From NCBI RefSeq assembly GCF_902459665.1, contig NZ_CABPSL010000009.1, positions 62,001 through 126,000 on the forward strand: a stretch of DNA of 64,000 bases, in the 5' to 3' direction. This DNA comes from Pandoraea cepalis. Its GTDB lineage: Bacteria; Pseudomonadota; Gammaproteobacteria; Burkholderiales; Burkholderiaceae. This document shows positions 55,505 through 64,000 of this stretch, piece by piece (position 1 is the stretch's first letter; every line of letters starts with the position of its first letter). The notes under the pieces were generated by a model, which was not told the DNA's origin, did not search any database, and saw nothing but the letters and a program-made list of their open reading frames with translations. The translations under genes were made by a program, and so were the position numbers.

Positions 55505-56536
55505 TCACTTCTTCGTGTAGATCTGGTCGAAGATGCCACCGTCGGCAAAATGCTTGGCCTGCGTTTTCGTCCACCCACCCAGATCGGCGTCGACTGTGTA
55601 GAGCTTGAGCTTCGGATACTGCGCGGCATACTTCCTGGCGATGTCCGGCGAGCGTGGACGATAGAAGTGCTTCGCGGCGATCTCCTGCCCTTGCGGCGAA
55701 TACAGCCATTGCAGATAGGCTTCAGCGGCTTTGCGGGTTCCGTGCCTGTCGACGTTCTTGTCGACCACGGCGACCGGCGGCTCCGTGAGAATCGACGACG
55801 ACGGCACGACGATGTCGAACTTGTCCGGACCGAGATCCTTCACCGAGAGCAGCGCCTCGTTTTCCCAGGCGATCAGTACGTCGCCGATGCCGCGCTCGAC
55901 GAAGGTCGTGGTGGCGCCTCGCGCGCCGGAATCGAGTACCCCCACGTTGCGGTAGAGCGCCGCGACAAAGGCCTGGGCGGTCTGCTCGTTGCCGCCTGGC
56001 TGCTTTAGCGCGTAAAGCCATGCAGCGAGGTAATTCCAGCGGGCGCCGGCCGACGTCTTCGGGTTCGGCGTGACCACGCTGATGCCCGGCCTGGTGAGGT
56101 CGTTCCAGTCCTTGATGTGTTTGGGGTTGCCCTTGCGCACGAGCAACACGATGGTCGACGTGTACGGCGTGGCGTTATCGGGCAGACGCTTCTGCCAATC
56201 TTTGTTCACGAGTCCGGCCTGCGCCAGTTCGTCGATGTCGGCGGAGATGCCGAGCGTCACGACGTCGGCCGGTGCGCCGTCGAGTACCGTACGGGCCTGC
56301 TTGCCCGAGCCGCCATGCGAGGCCTTGAGGGTCACCGTGTCGCCCGTGGTCTGCTTGTAGTGCGCCTCGAATGCCTTGTTGTAGTCGGCATATAGCTCGC
56401 GCGTCGGGTCATACGACACGTTGAGCAGCGAAAAACTCGCGGCGCGCGCCTGAAGCGACATGCCGGCAGTCAGTGCCAGCCCTCCCAGTGCGATTGCCAG
56501 CGCCCTGGCTTTTCCCCCCCGTATCACTTGGCCCAT
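55505..56536 (-). CDS. sbp: Periplasmic sulfate-binding protein
   Basis: A 343-residue exported binding protein: signal peptide [19 protein letters not shown] with cleavage near QARAAS, then the type II binding fold ([34 protein letters not shown]) of the Sbp/CysP family. It delivers sulfate or thiosulfate to CysTWA. Confidence 0.93.
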   Translation of the reverse strand: MGQVIRGGKARALAIALGGLALTAGMSLQARAASFSLLNVSYDPTRELYADYNKAFEAHYKQTTGDTVTLKASHGGSGKQARTVLDGAPADVVTLGISADIDELAQAGLVNKDWQKRLPDNATPYTSTIVLLVRKGNPKHIKDWNDLTRPGISVVTPNPKTSAGARWNYLAAWLYALKQPGGNEQTAQAFVAALYRNVGVLDSGARGATTTFVERGIGDVLIAWENEALLSVKDLGPDKFDIVVPSSSILTEPPVAVVDKNVDRHGTRKAAEAYLQWLYSPQGQEIAAKHFYRPRSPDIARKYAAQYPKLKLYTVDADLGGWTKTQAKHFADGGIFDQIYTKK

Positions 56537-56604
56537 GACTTGCGCTCCCTCGTGTTTTTTCGTGTGTAGGAGGCCAGTCTATGGGGACAGCTAAATACTT
56601 AAAA

Positions 56605-56632
56605 ATAATATTTATACGATTGTTTATATCAA
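56605..56632 (-). promoter_or_regulatory. Promoter of the sbp operon
   Basis: Minus strand TTGATA, 16 bases, TATTAT, within a strikingly AT-rich tract as expected for CysB-activated promoters. Confidence 0.65.
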
Positions 56633-56750
56633 ATCATGGATTAGCCCGCTCATACCGACGCCGGTTTGATCCTGCGGGGGTCCCACGACGCGGGCGTGGG
56701 ACAGACACATCCTGCAGGCGACGAAGTTTTCCCTTGCGTTTTTACAAACA

Positions 56751-56766
56751 CTGTACAAAAATACAG
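56751..56766 (+). promoter_or_regulatory. LexA box 1 (SOS box)
   Basis: CTGT, eight bases ACAAAAAT, ACAG: a perfect CTGT-N8-ACAG site 28 bases before the lexA ATG. Confidence 0.92.
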
Positions 56767-56770
56767 CCAC

Positions 56771-56786
56771 CTGTGCTTCCATACAG
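56771..56786 (+). promoter_or_regulatory. LexA box 2 (SOS box)
   Basis: CTGT, GCTTCCAT, ACAG: a second perfect site five bases after the first, ending eight bases before the ATG. Two tandem boxes imply cooperative autoregulation. Confidence 0.9.
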
Positions 56787-56793
56787 TGATGCC

Positions 56794-57447
56794 ATGATCA
56801 AACTTACTGCTCGTCAACAGCAGGTCTACGAACTGGTCCGACAAGCGATCGAGCGCACCGGCTTTCCGCCGACGCGCGCCGAAATCGCCGCCGAACTCGG
56901 CTTCTCTTCCGCCAACGCCGCGGAGGAGCACCTGCGGGCGCTGGCGCGCAAAGGGGTGATCGAACTGGCCGCAGGCCAATCGCGCGGCATCCGCCTCAAG
57001 CGGCTCGACGAAGCGGGCGGCATGCATCAGTTCACCTTGCCGCATATGGGCCTGATGCAACTGTCGCTGCCGCTCGTCGGGCGCGTTGCCGCAGGTAGCC
57101 CGATCCTGGCGCAGGAACATATCGAACGCAACTTTCAGTGCGACCCGAACATGTTCGCGCGCCAGCCCGATTACCTGCTGAAGGTGCGCGGTATGTCCAT
57201 GCGAGACGCGGGCATTCTCGACGGCGATCTGTTGGCGGTACAAAAAGCCGCCGACGCGCGCGAGGGCCAGATTGTCGTGGCACGCATTGGCGACGATGTG
57301 ACCGTCAAACGTTTTCACCGTGTACCCGGCGGCGTCGAGTTGATCGCCGAAAACCCCGACTTCGAGAACATCGATGTCAATGAAGGCAGCGGTGACTTTG
57401 CGCTGGAAGGAATTGCGGTCGGCCTGATCCGCAACAACGACCTCTAG
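56794..57447 (+). CDS. lexA: SOS repressor LexA
   Basis: A 217-residue repressor: N-terminal winged HTH ([32 protein letters not shown]), Ala-Gly cleavage site in RVAAGSPI, catalytic Ser in [10 protein letters not shown] and Lys in [10 protein letters not shown]. The start at 56794 lies directly after the SOS boxes. RecA-stimulated self-cleavage would relieve the SOS regulon. Confidence 0.97.
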   Translation: MIKLTARQQQVYELVRQAIERTGFPPTRAEIAAELGFSSANAAEEHLRALARKGVIELAAGQSRGIRLKRLDEAGGMHQFTLPHMGLMQLSLPLVGRVAAGSPILAQEHIERNFQCDPNMFARQPDYLLKVRGMSMRDAGILDGDLLAVQKAADAREGQIVVARIGDDVTVKRFHRVPGGVELIAENPDFENIDVNEGSGDFALEGIAVGLIRNNDL

Positions 57448-57621
57448 ACGCAAACCTGGGTACTGCGCCGCGTCTCGATCACGCAGCAGCCCACTCACTG
57501 AAGTTTCGCATTTCCGACTGCGCCGGGCTGGGTCCGGCGCCCGTGCCCTGCTGCGCCCGCGATTTGTGAAGGTCGTGGCAGGACGCGCCCCTCAGACCCA
57601 CATTGGAGGAAGGATCGCATC

Positions 57622-58032
57622 ATGGCTCGACTCTTTGGTTTGCTGCGTACGTCTTTTGGTCAACCGCGCGTCCGCGTGCCGTCGCAGGCGCGTCTGTCTG
57701 CGGTGTACGGGCTGTCGGCCCTGTCCGGCCCGTTTGCCGCCGCCCCGGCCATCGCACGCTCGTACACCGTGCCTGCGCGCTCGCGCTCCACGGCCCTGCC
57801 CCGTACACTCGCCGCTGCCATGGCGTCGGCCTCGCGTCGCGCGTGCCCTACCGGAAAAGCGGTCAAGACGTCGCGCAGCGTGCGAGACGTTCAGCAACGC
57901 GACACACAAGGTGAGCACGAGGTGCGCGTGTATCGCGACATGTCGCACATCGTGATGGTCGGCAGCATCGCCGACATCTGCCGCAAACTCGATCTGGCCG
58001 TTGGCGATCAGTTCTGTCAGGCTGCGGTATAA
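57622..58032 (+). CDS. Hypothetical protein with conserved-looking C-terminus
   Basis: A 136-residue protein with GGAGGAAGG before the ATG. The first 90 residues are Ala/Arg/Ser-rich with no motif I can place; the last 35 (HEVRVYRDMSHIVMVGSIAD, CRKLDLAVGDQF) look like a folded alpha/beta unit. No SOS box is seen in its 174-base upstream gap, so co-regulation with lexA is not supported. I do not recognise a family. Confidence 0.6.
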   Translation: MARLFGLLRTSFGQPRVRVPSQARLSAVYGLSALSGPFAAAPAIARSYTVPARSRSTALPRTLAAAMASASRRACPTGKAVKTSRSVRDVQQRDTQGEHEVRVYRDMSHIVMVGSIADICRKLDLAVGDQFCQAAV

Positions 58033-58070
58033 GCCCTCGGGCCACCGCGACCCTCCATGGCGCGACGGAC

Positions 58071-59183
58071 TTATCGCCCGAGTTCGCGCAGTGGATGGTC
58101 CGCGCCATGCCGATCGCCATCGAAGAATCGCGCGATGTCGGCGGGCGTGACCGCTTCGATGCTGCCGTGCTGCCAGCGCGGCACATGATCCTTGTCGACG
58201 ACCATCGCGCGAATGCCTTCAACGCCCTCCGCCCCGGTACGGCCGTCGAGATTGAAGACACAGCGCATCATCAGCCACTCCTCGCGCAACTCGTCGGCGA
58301 GTGACAGCTTGCATGCGCGGCGCACCTGTTCCAGCGTGACGCAAACCATCAGCGGCGAGCGCTTGGCGCGCAACAGATCTTCCGTCTCCTGCGCCCAGCC
58401 GGAGAACTCGCAGCGGGCTTCCCGCTTGAGCGACGACAGGATGGCCGGCAGATCCGGCAGGCCGAAGTGATGGTCGATCACGTCGCGCAGCGGCGCAAGC
58501 TTGCCCGGGGCCAGTCCGGCAGGCGGCACGCTTTGCCGGGCGAACGCGCGCGCCGCGTCGAGTACCGCATCACTGTCCGGCCAATCGCCGCTCGCCAGCC
58601 GTTCACAGAGCACCGGTAATTCGGTACGCGGTACCACCGCGTCGGCCAGACCGATTTCGCATGCGTCAACGGCACCGAACACCACGCCCGTCGTGCCAAG
58701 GTACTCGCCAAGATGACCGGCAAGATTCGCGAGAAAGCGTCCGCCGCCCACATCGGGAAACAGTCCGATGGCCGTCTCGGGCATTGCCATGCGCGTGGCT
58801 TCCGTGACCAGTCGCAACGCCGCCCCCTGCGAGATGCCCATGCCGCCGCCCATCACCACGCCGTCCATCAGCGCGATATAGGGCTTCGGGTAGGTGGCGA
58901 TCGTGTAGTTCAGCGTGTACTCGTCCGTGAAGAAATCCATGATGTCGGTGCGCCCCGCGCTCACCGCCTCGTGGAAATAGCGAATGTCGCCGCCCGCGCA
59001 CAAACCCTTCTCCCCCTCGCCCCGCAGGACGACGGCGAGCACGCGCGGATCGTCGCGCCATGCATCGAGGGCCGAGGCCATCGCACGAATCATGTCGTGC
59101 GAGAGCGCATTGAGCGCCTTCGGGCGGGTCAGGGTGATAAAGCCGATGCGGCCGCGGATGTCGGTACTCACAAAGTCGGTCAT
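58071..59183 (-). CDS. 3-hydroxyisobutyryl-CoA hydrolase family protein
   Basis: A 370-residue long crotonase: TRPKALNALSHDM, LCAGGDIRYFHEAV, MDGVVMGGGMGISQGA and ETAIGLFPDVGGG, with the extended C-terminal region characteristic of HIBCH (DRTGAEGVEGIRAMVVDKD). HIBCH hydrolyses 3-hydroxyisobutyryl-CoA in valine breakdown. The ATG at 59183 begins MTDFVST. Outside the island. Confidence 0.85.
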   Translation of the reverse strand: MTDFVSTDIRGRIGFITLTRPKALNALSHDMIRAMASALDAWRDDPRVLAVVLRGEGEKGLCAGGDIRYFHEAVSAGRTDIMDFFTDEYTLNYTIATYPKPYIALMDGVVMGGGMGISQGAALRLVTEATRMAMPETAIGLFPDVGGGRFLANLAGHLGEYLGTTGVVFGAVDACEIGLADAVVPRTELPVLCERLASGDWPDSDAVLDAARAFARQSVPPAGLAPGKLAPLRDVIDHHFGLPDLPAILSSLKREARCEFSGWAQETEDLLRAKRSPLMVCVTLEQVRRACKLSLADELREEWLMMRCVFNLDGRTGAEGVEGIRAMVVDKDHVPRWQHGSIEAVTPADIARFFDGDRHGADHPLRELGR

Positions 59184-59223
59184 GTCTGGCGATGGCTTCA
59201 GTGACGTCAACGAAAGGGATAGC

Positions 59224-59255
59224 AAAAAAGCCGGTGCGAGGCACCGGCTTTCTTT
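59224..59255. terminator. Terminator between typA and the hydrolase gene
   Basis: AAAGCCGGTGC, GAG, GCACCGGCTTT: an 11-bp stem with an A run on one side that reads as T6 on the minus strand, ending typA transcription. Confidence 0.88.
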
Positions 59256-59319
59256 CCAACAGACTGGCATCGGCGCGTAGCAGAAGTTTCTCCGCTACGC
59301 CACGACACCCTCGCCGGCT

Positions 59320-61140
59320 TTACTTCTCTTCACGCGATGCGCGCTTGCGCTCGTGTTCCTTGAGGTAGCGCTTGCGCAGGCGAATCGTCTGCGGCGTGAC
59401 TTCGACCAGTTCGTCGTCGTCGATGAATTCCACGGCGTACTCGAGGCTCATCGAGATCGGCGGCACCAGGCGCACGGCTTCGTCGGTGCCCGACGCGCGC
59501 ACGTTCGTGAGCTGCTTCCCCTTGATCGGGTTGACCACGAGGTCGTTGTCACGGCTATGGATACCGATGATCATGCCTTCGTACAGGGCGTCACCCGGCG
59601 ACACGAACATGCGGCCGCGATCTTGCAGCTTCCACAACGCGTAGGCCACGGCAGCGCCGTCGTCCTGCGAGATCAGAACGCCATTGCGACGCTCGCCCAG
59701 CGTGCCATCCTTGAGCGGTGCGTAAGCATCGAAAATGTGACTCATCAGGCCCGTGCCGCGGGTCATCGACAGGAAGTCGCCCTGGAAGCCGATCAAGCCA
59801 CGCGCCGGAATGCGGTATTCAAGACGCGTACGGCCGCGACCGTCCGACACCATGTCCAGCATTTCGCCCTTGCGGCGGCCGATTTCTTCCATGACCGCGC
59901 CCTGGTGATCGTCTTCCAGGTCGATGGTCAGCATTTCGTACGGCTCATGCTTCACGCCGTCGATTTCCTTGAGCACCACGCGCGGACGCGACACGGCCAG
60001 TTCGTAGCCTTCGCGACGCATGTTCTCGATGAGAATCGTCAGGTGCAGTTCGCCACGGCCGGACACTTCGAAGACGGAATCTTCGGCGGTGTCTTTCACG
60101 CGCAGCGCTACGTTGTGATTGAGTTCCTTGTGCAGACGGTCGCGAATTTGACGGCTCGTCACGAACTTGCCTTCACGGCCGGCCAGCGGCGACGTGTTCA
60201 CGCAGAAGTTCATCGTCAGCGTCGGCTCGTCTACCGTCAGCAGCGGCAAGGCTTCCGGCGTGTCGACGTCGCAAATCGTTGCGCCGATACCCACGTCTTC
60301 AATCCCGTTGATCAGCACGATGTCGCCGGCTTCCGCGCCGTCCGACATCACACGCTCCAGACCGCGGAACGTCAACACCTGATTGATCTTGCGCTTGAGG
60401 ACTTCACCTTCCGGACCAAAGCGCATCACCACTTGCTGACCCGGCTTGATGCGACCGCGCGTAATACGGCCGATACCGATACGGCCAACGAACGTCGAGT
60501 AGTCGAGCGAGCTGATCTGCAGTTGCAGCGGGGCGTCGACATCGGCTTCCCGGACCGGCACGTGTTCGAGAATCGCGTCGAACAGCGGGCGCATCGTGCC
60601 TTCGCGCACATCGGAGTCGAGGCTCGCGAAACCATTCAGGGCCGACGCGTAGACAACCGGGAAGTCGAGCTGCTCGTCGGTGGCACCCAGCTTGTCCATC
60701 AGGTCGAACGTCTGGTTGATCACCCAATCCGGACGCGCGCCCGGACGGTCGATCTTGTTGACCACGACGATAGGCTTCAGACCGAGGCCGAGGGCCTTGC
60801 GGGTCACGAAGCGCGTTTGCGGCATCGGGCCTTCGACGGCGTCGACGAGCAACAGCACGCTGTCGACCATCGAAAGCACACGCTCCACTTCACCGCCGAA
60901 GTCCGCGTGTCCCGGCGTGTCGACGATGTTGATGTGCGTGCCTTCGTATTCGACGGCGCAGTTTTTGGCGAGGATCGTGATGCCGCGCTCTTTTTCAATG
61001 TCGTTCGAGTCCATCACGCGTTCAGCGACTTGCTGGTTTTCGCGGAAGGTGCCCGACTGGCGCAGCAGTTGGTCGACGAGCGTGGTTTTGCCGTGGTCGA
61101 CGTGCGCGATGATGGCGATATTACGGAGAGCGCGGGTCAT
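59320..61140 (-). CDS. typA: Ribosome-binding GTPase TypA/BipA
   Basis: A 606-residue translational GTPase: G1 [11 protein letters not shown]3 [15 protein letters not shown]4 [12 protein letters not shown], then beta-barrel, EF-G III/V-like and the unique C-terminal domain rich in basic residues ([14 protein letters not shown]). BipA acts on 50S assembly and stress-dependent translation. A minus-strand TAGAAT at 61178-61183 is a likely -10 for its promoter. Confidence 0.97.
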   Translation of the reverse strand: MTRALRNIAIIAHVDHGKTTLVDQLLRQSGTFRENQQVAERVMDSNDIEKERGITILAKNCAVEYEGTHINIVDTPGHADFGGEVERVLSMVDSVLLLVDAVEGPMPQTRFVTRKALGLGLKPIVVVNKIDRPGARPDWVINQTFDLMDKLGATDEQLDFPVVYASALNGFASLDSDVREGTMRPLFDAILEHVPVREADVDAPLQLQISSLDYSTFVGRIGIGRITRGRIKPGQQVVMRFGPEGEVLKRKINQVLTFRGLERVMSDGAEAGDIVLINGIEDVGIGATICDVDTPEALPLLTVDEPTLTMNFCVNTSPLAGREGKFVTSRQIRDRLHKELNHNVALRVKDTAEDSVFEVSGRGELHLTILIENMRREGYELAVSRPRVVLKEIDGVKHEPYEMLTIDLEDDHQGAVMEEIGRRKGEMLDMVSDGRGRTRLEYRIPARGLIGFQGDFLSMTRGTGLMSHIFDAYAPLKDGTLGERRNGVLISQDDGAAVAYALWKLQDRGRMFVSPGDALYEGMIIGIHSRDNDLVVNPIKGKQLTNVRASGTDEAVRLVPPISMSLEYAVEFIDDDELVEVTPQTIRLRKRYLKEHERKRASREEK

Positions 61141-61356
61141 GAAGAGGTGCTCGAAAAAAGCCTTTGGAGAATCCGCGATTCTACCACTTGCGCGTGTCTT
61201 GCGTCATGGTCTTTCTGCAATGCAGCAACGGCCCCTGCGCGGGAACGTCGACGGCGTCGCATTCACCGAGATGCCACTCCCCTGCCATACCCCGTCGCCC
61301 CCCCGCCACACATCCATTTAGAACGTTAGCTCCAATTTTGGCCGAAATATTTGCCT

Positions 61357-61370
61357 AGTCAACTATTGCA
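61357..61370. promoter_or_regulatory. Candidate MarR operator, copy 1
   Basis: AGTCAACTATTGCA, within TAGTCAACTA dyad sequence, just upstream of the -35 element of the marR promoter. Confidence 0.6.
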
Positions 61371-61375
61371 TGGCC

Positions 61376-61403
61376 TTGAAATTTATTAAGTAACCGCTAT
61401 AAT
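61376..61403 (+). promoter_or_regulatory. Promoter of the marR-efflux operon
   Basis: TTGAAA, 16 bases, TATAAT: near-consensus, 32 bases before the marR ATG, with the two repeat copies on either side. Confidence 0.78.
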
Positions 61404-61410
61404 CGTGACA

Positions 61411-61424
61411 AGTCAACTATTGCA
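61411..61424. promoter_or_regulatory. Candidate MarR operator, copy 2
   Basis: An exact second AGTCAACTATTGCA, covering the predicted transcription start, 54 bases after copy 1. Well placed for autorepression. Confidence 0.6.
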
Positions 61425-61435
61425 GCAGCACGAAA

Positions 61436-61945
61436 ATGATCGATCCGTCCGCTTCCACTTCCGATGCCGCGCCGACGTCGCCGCCGGATGCCCCCCAGAG
61501 CGATCCTCCGCGCTGCGCCTACGACATCGACAACTCCCTGGGATATCTTGTCGCCCGCGTGCGCCAGTTGATCCTGGCCGAGCTGACCAACGAAACGTCG
61601 CAATACGGCTTGACGAGCACCCAGGCGACCATGCTTTACAAGGTGGCCACGGGCAAGAGCAAGACGGCGGCCGATCTGGCTCGCGACTACTGCATCGATG
61701 CGAGTGCGGTGACGCGTCTTCTCGACCGGCTTGAAGCGCAAGGCTTGCTCGTGCGCGAGCGCAGCAAGATGGATCGCCGCACGGTGAACCTGAGTGCGAC
61801 CGAAGCCGGATACGCCATGGCCGACCGGATGCCGGACATCTTCGTGCGTGCCGCCGATCATCTGATGCGCGGGTTCTCCGTAGAGGAAGTGGGTTTCCTG
61901 AAGAGCCTGCTGCGCCGCGTGATCGCCAACGGCGAAACCGGATGA
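61436..61945 (+). CDS. MarR-family repressor of the efflux operon
   Basis: A 169-residue winged-helix regulator; after a Pro/Asp-rich N-terminus comes LVARVRQLILAELTNE, LTSTQATMLYKVATG, and the recognition/wing region DASAVTRLLDRLEAQGLLVRERSKMDRRT. Likely represses itself and the downstream outer-membrane factor and emrA genes, released by phenolic or hydrophobic drugs as in EmrR-type systems. Ligand not shown. Confidence 0.9.
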   Translation: MIDPSASTSDAAPTSPPDAPQSDPPRCAYDIDNSLGYLVARVRQLILAELTNETSQYGLTSTQATMLYKVATGKSKTAADLARDYCIDASAVTRLLDRLEAQGLLVRERSKMDRRTVNLSATEAGYAMADRMPDIFVRAADHLMRGFSVEEVGFLKSLLRRVIANGETG

Positions 61946-62060
61946 CAACGACGCCCCCCAGCCCTCCAAAAAAGCATGTCGAGTCCACTATTCCTGGTAC
62001 TCGCCATCACCCGGTTTCCGATTATTGTCGGTGCCTAACGTCACTCGTAAAGGCTTTGCG

Positions 62061-63578
62061 ATGAAAGTGGCCTCACCGTTCCTCCCGCATCTGCGGGCCC
62101 GCTCCATCATTTCCGCCGTCTGCCTGGCGGCGGTGACACTGGGGTTTGCCGGTTGCGCGAATTTTGCCGGCATCCACAGCGACAAGCAGATAAGTACCCC
62201 CGATCAGTATCAGACCCAGCGCAGCCTGCCCGCCGAGGGCGGCCAGTGGCCGGGCACGGATTGGGCACAGCGGTTCGGCGATCCGCAACTCGTCTCGCTG
62301 ATCGACGAAGCGCTCGCCGGCAACCCCGATCTGGCCATGGCGGTCGCTCGTCTGAAGGGTGCGCAGGCGCAGACCGAAGGCGCCGCGGCCGCGCTGCTTC
62401 CGGCAGTCAATGCCTCGGGCAGCATCTATCGCGAGAAATTCACCGAAAACACGATCTACCCGCCGGGCTATGGTGGCACGTGGTTCACGCAGGGCGACTT
62501 GACGGCCTCGTTGTCGTGGGAACTCGACCTGTGGGGCAAGAACCGCTCGGCACGGGCACAAGCCACGTCGGCCGAACGCGCCGAAGAAGCCGAAGACCAG
62601 GAAGTGCGACTCGCGCTGGCCACCGCCGTGGCGCGTTCGTATAACCAGCTCGCCCAGCAATATGCACAGCATGACGTGCTCGATCGCATCGGCAAGCAAC
62701 GCCAACGCCTCGGGCAACTGACGTCAGACCGTGTGCGGGCCGGTCTCGACACGCAAGTCGAGCAGAAGCAGGCCGAGAGCAACACCGCCGACATTCAGAC
62801 GCAAATCGCCCAACTCGACGGTCAGATCCTGCTCACCCGCCATCAACTTGGCGTGTTGCTCGGCAAGGGGCCGGATCGCGGTCTGGCCATTGCGCGTCCG
62901 ACGCTCGCGCAACTGGCGACACCCGCCCTGCCCGACAACCTGCCGCTCACGCTGCTCGGCCGTCGCCCCGATATCGTCTCGGCCCGCTGGGGCGTGGAAG
63001 CGCAGCTCAAGGGGATCGACGTCGCGAAGGCTCGCTTCTATCCGGACGTGAACCTGAACGCCGCCTTTGGCTTTTCCACCTTCGGACTGGGCAAGCTGAT
63101 CGATCCGACCAGCCAGAACATCCAGTACGGTCCGGTCATTTCGCTGCCGATCTTCGATGGCGGGCGCCTGCGCGCCAACTTGAAGGGGCAGTACGCGGCC
63201 TATGAAAGCGCGGTGGCGAACTACGATTCGACGCTGAACAAGGCGCTCGGCGACATCGCGGATCGCATGTCGTCGATCCGCTCGGCGGACAAGCAAATGG
63301 TCTCGCAACGTGTGGCGCAAGACGCCGCGCAACGCGCCTACGACCTGGCCATCGACCGTTACAAGGCCGGTCTCACGCCGCAGTTGACCGTGCTCGCCGC
63401 CGAGTCGTCGCTGCTGGCGCAGGAACAGGCGCGCGTGAATATCGAAAGTGCGCGCCGCGACCAGCAGATCGGCTTGATCAAGGCGCTCGGCGGTGGCTTC
63501 GACGCCCAGGCGGCGGGTCTCGTCGTGGGGCAGGAACGCCCCGCCAAGGCCGAAGGCGACGCGGTGCAGACGCACTGA
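62061..63578 (+). CDS. Outer-membrane efflux lipoprotein (NodT/OprM family)
   Basis: A 505-residue TolC-like channel: lipoprotein signal ending LGFAGCANF, DPQLVSLIDEALAGNPDLAMA and LTASLSWELDLWGKNR, two OEP repeats with long coiled coils (for example RPDIVSARWGVEAQLKGI in repeat 2). It forms the outer-membrane exit for the EmrAB pump. ATG at 62061 after AAAGG; 62025 is an in-frame alternative. Confidence 0.9.
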   Translation: MKVASPFLPHLRARSIISAVCLAAVTLGFAGCANFAGIHSDKQISTPDQYQTQRSLPAEGGQWPGTDWAQRFGDPQLVSLIDEALAGNPDLAMAVARLKGAQAQTEGAAAALLPAVNASGSIYREKFTENTIYPPGYGGTWFTQGDLTASLSWELDLWGKNRSARAQATSAERAEEAEDQEVRLALATAVARSYNQLAQQYAQHDVLDRIGKQRQRLGQLTSDRVRAGLDTQVEQKQAESNTADIQTQIAQLDGQILLTRHQLGVLLGKGPDRGLAIARPTLAQLATPALPDNLPLTLLGRRPDIVSARWGVEAQLKGIDVAKARFYPDVNLNAAFGFSTFGLGKLIDPTSQNIQYGPVISLPIFDGGRLRANLKGQYAAYESAVANYDSTLNKALGDIADRMSSIRSADKQMVSQRVAQDAAQRAYDLAIDRYKAGLTPQLTVLAAESSLLAQEQARVNIESARRDQQIGLIKALGGGFDAQAAGLVVGQERPAKAEGDAVQTH

Positions 63579-63651
63579 GCGGCCGCCGCACATCACACAG
63601 AACAGACAAGACAACGTCAAAGCACATTAAGAGATTAGTACGGAGCGAATG

Positions 63652-64000
63652 ATGAGCGAGAACCAACAACAAACGCCTGCCCAGCCGGCTCAGGCCAATG
63701 GCAAGCGCCGCCGCATGATGCTGACGCTAACGGCCGTGATCGCGATCGCGGCCATCGCCTACGGCGCCTATTACGGGCTGTATGCGCGCTTCTATGAAGA
63801 CACCGACGACGCTTATGTCGCGGGCAATGTGGTGCAGATCACCCCGCAGGTGCCAGGGACCGTGACCGGCGTGAAGGTCGACGACACGCAAATGGTCAAG
63901 GCCGGCCAGCCGCTGGTCACGCTCGACCCGACCGATGCCCGCGTCGCCCTGCTGCAAGCCGAGGCCAATCTGGCGCAAACCGTGCGTCAGGTGCGCACGT
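63652..64000 (+). CDS. emrA: EmrA-like membrane fusion protein (truncated by window end)
   Basis: The first 116 residues: a Gln/Pro-rich cytoplasmic tip, one membrane helix (LTLTAVIAIAAIAYGAYYG) and the HlyD barrel-lipoyl start (DTDDAYVAGNVVQITPQVPGTVTGVKVDD). It links an inner-membrane EmrB pump to the outer-membrane factor. ATG at 63652 after GGAG (63649 also possible). Continues past the window. Confidence 0.88.
   Translation, partial: MSENQQQTPAQPAQANGKRRRMMLTLTAVIAIAAIAYGAYYGLYARFYEDTDDAYVAGNVVQITPQVPGTVTGVKVDDTQMVKAGQPLVTLDPTDARVALLQAEANLAQTVRQVRT

Noticed and set aside
59353-61329. 658-codon plus-strand frame opposite typA
   Set aside because: Codon-bias shadow of typA with no domain signature.

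Overview
This window looks like part of the chromosome of a GC-rich betaproteobacterium of the order Burkholderiales. Pandoraea or a close relative is my best guess, from gene order and family content rather than from any search. Housekeeping landmarks are rpsF-priB-rpsR-rplI followed by dnaB, lexA with two SOS boxes, typA, a cysB/sulfate ABC locus and a glyoxylate carboligase operon. No rRNA, tRNA or CRISPR array was seen.

Layout. 1-8.0 kb: an arn locus for 4-amino-4-deoxy-L-arabinose modification of lipid A (arnT, an arnE-like gene, arnB, arnC, a split arnA, arnD), in which the two halves of E. coli ArnA are separate genes. 8.1-11.7 kb: a peroxiredoxin, a PIN-PhoH ATPase and an NlpC/P60 lipoprotein. 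11.7-17.0 kb (minus strand): a 35-residue small ORF, a phosphate transporter with its DUF47 partner, dnaB and the ribosomal operon. 17.1-22.0 kb: a LysR regulator divergent from gcl-hyi-glxR, which convert glyoxylate to glycerate.

22.1-49.8 kb is an accessory island with remnants of an IS3-family transposase at both edges. Its left edge carries an IS110/IS1111-like element sitting exactly inside the DNGPE codons of IS3 transposase sequence. Next come a sigma-54 enhancer-binding regulator and a divergent plus-strand operon of about 13 kb: two CaiB-type CoA-transferases, a BadI/MenB-type hydrolase, an acyl-CoA ligase, enoyl-CoA hydratase, short-chain dehydrogenase, acyl-CoA dehydrogenase, a 3-hydroxyacyl-CoA dehydrogenase with a detached C-terminal domain, a quinone-oxidoreductase-like protein, a periplasmic binding protein and an MFS transporter. 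The enzyme set matches the logic of cyclohexanecarboxylate beta-oxidation with hydrolytic ring opening (AliA, AliB, BadK, BadH, BadI), so an alicyclic carboxylic acid is the leading substrate hypothesis. A second, minus-strand CoA cluster (hydratase, ligase, fused CoA-transferase, atypical crotonase, ActP-like symporter pair, NodB-fold hydrolase, MECR-like reductase) is divergent from a TetR regulator, with two mirror-image operators between them. The right part of the island looks visibly less GC-rich than the core.

50.1-64 kb returns to core-like genes: an asparaginase, cysB, a 14-bp tandem array of ten units upstream of cysB, cysA-cysW-cysT-sbp, lexA, a 3-hydroxyisobutyryl-CoA hydrolase, typA, and a MarR-controlled tripartite efflux operon (outer-membrane factor, EmrA) that runs off the end.
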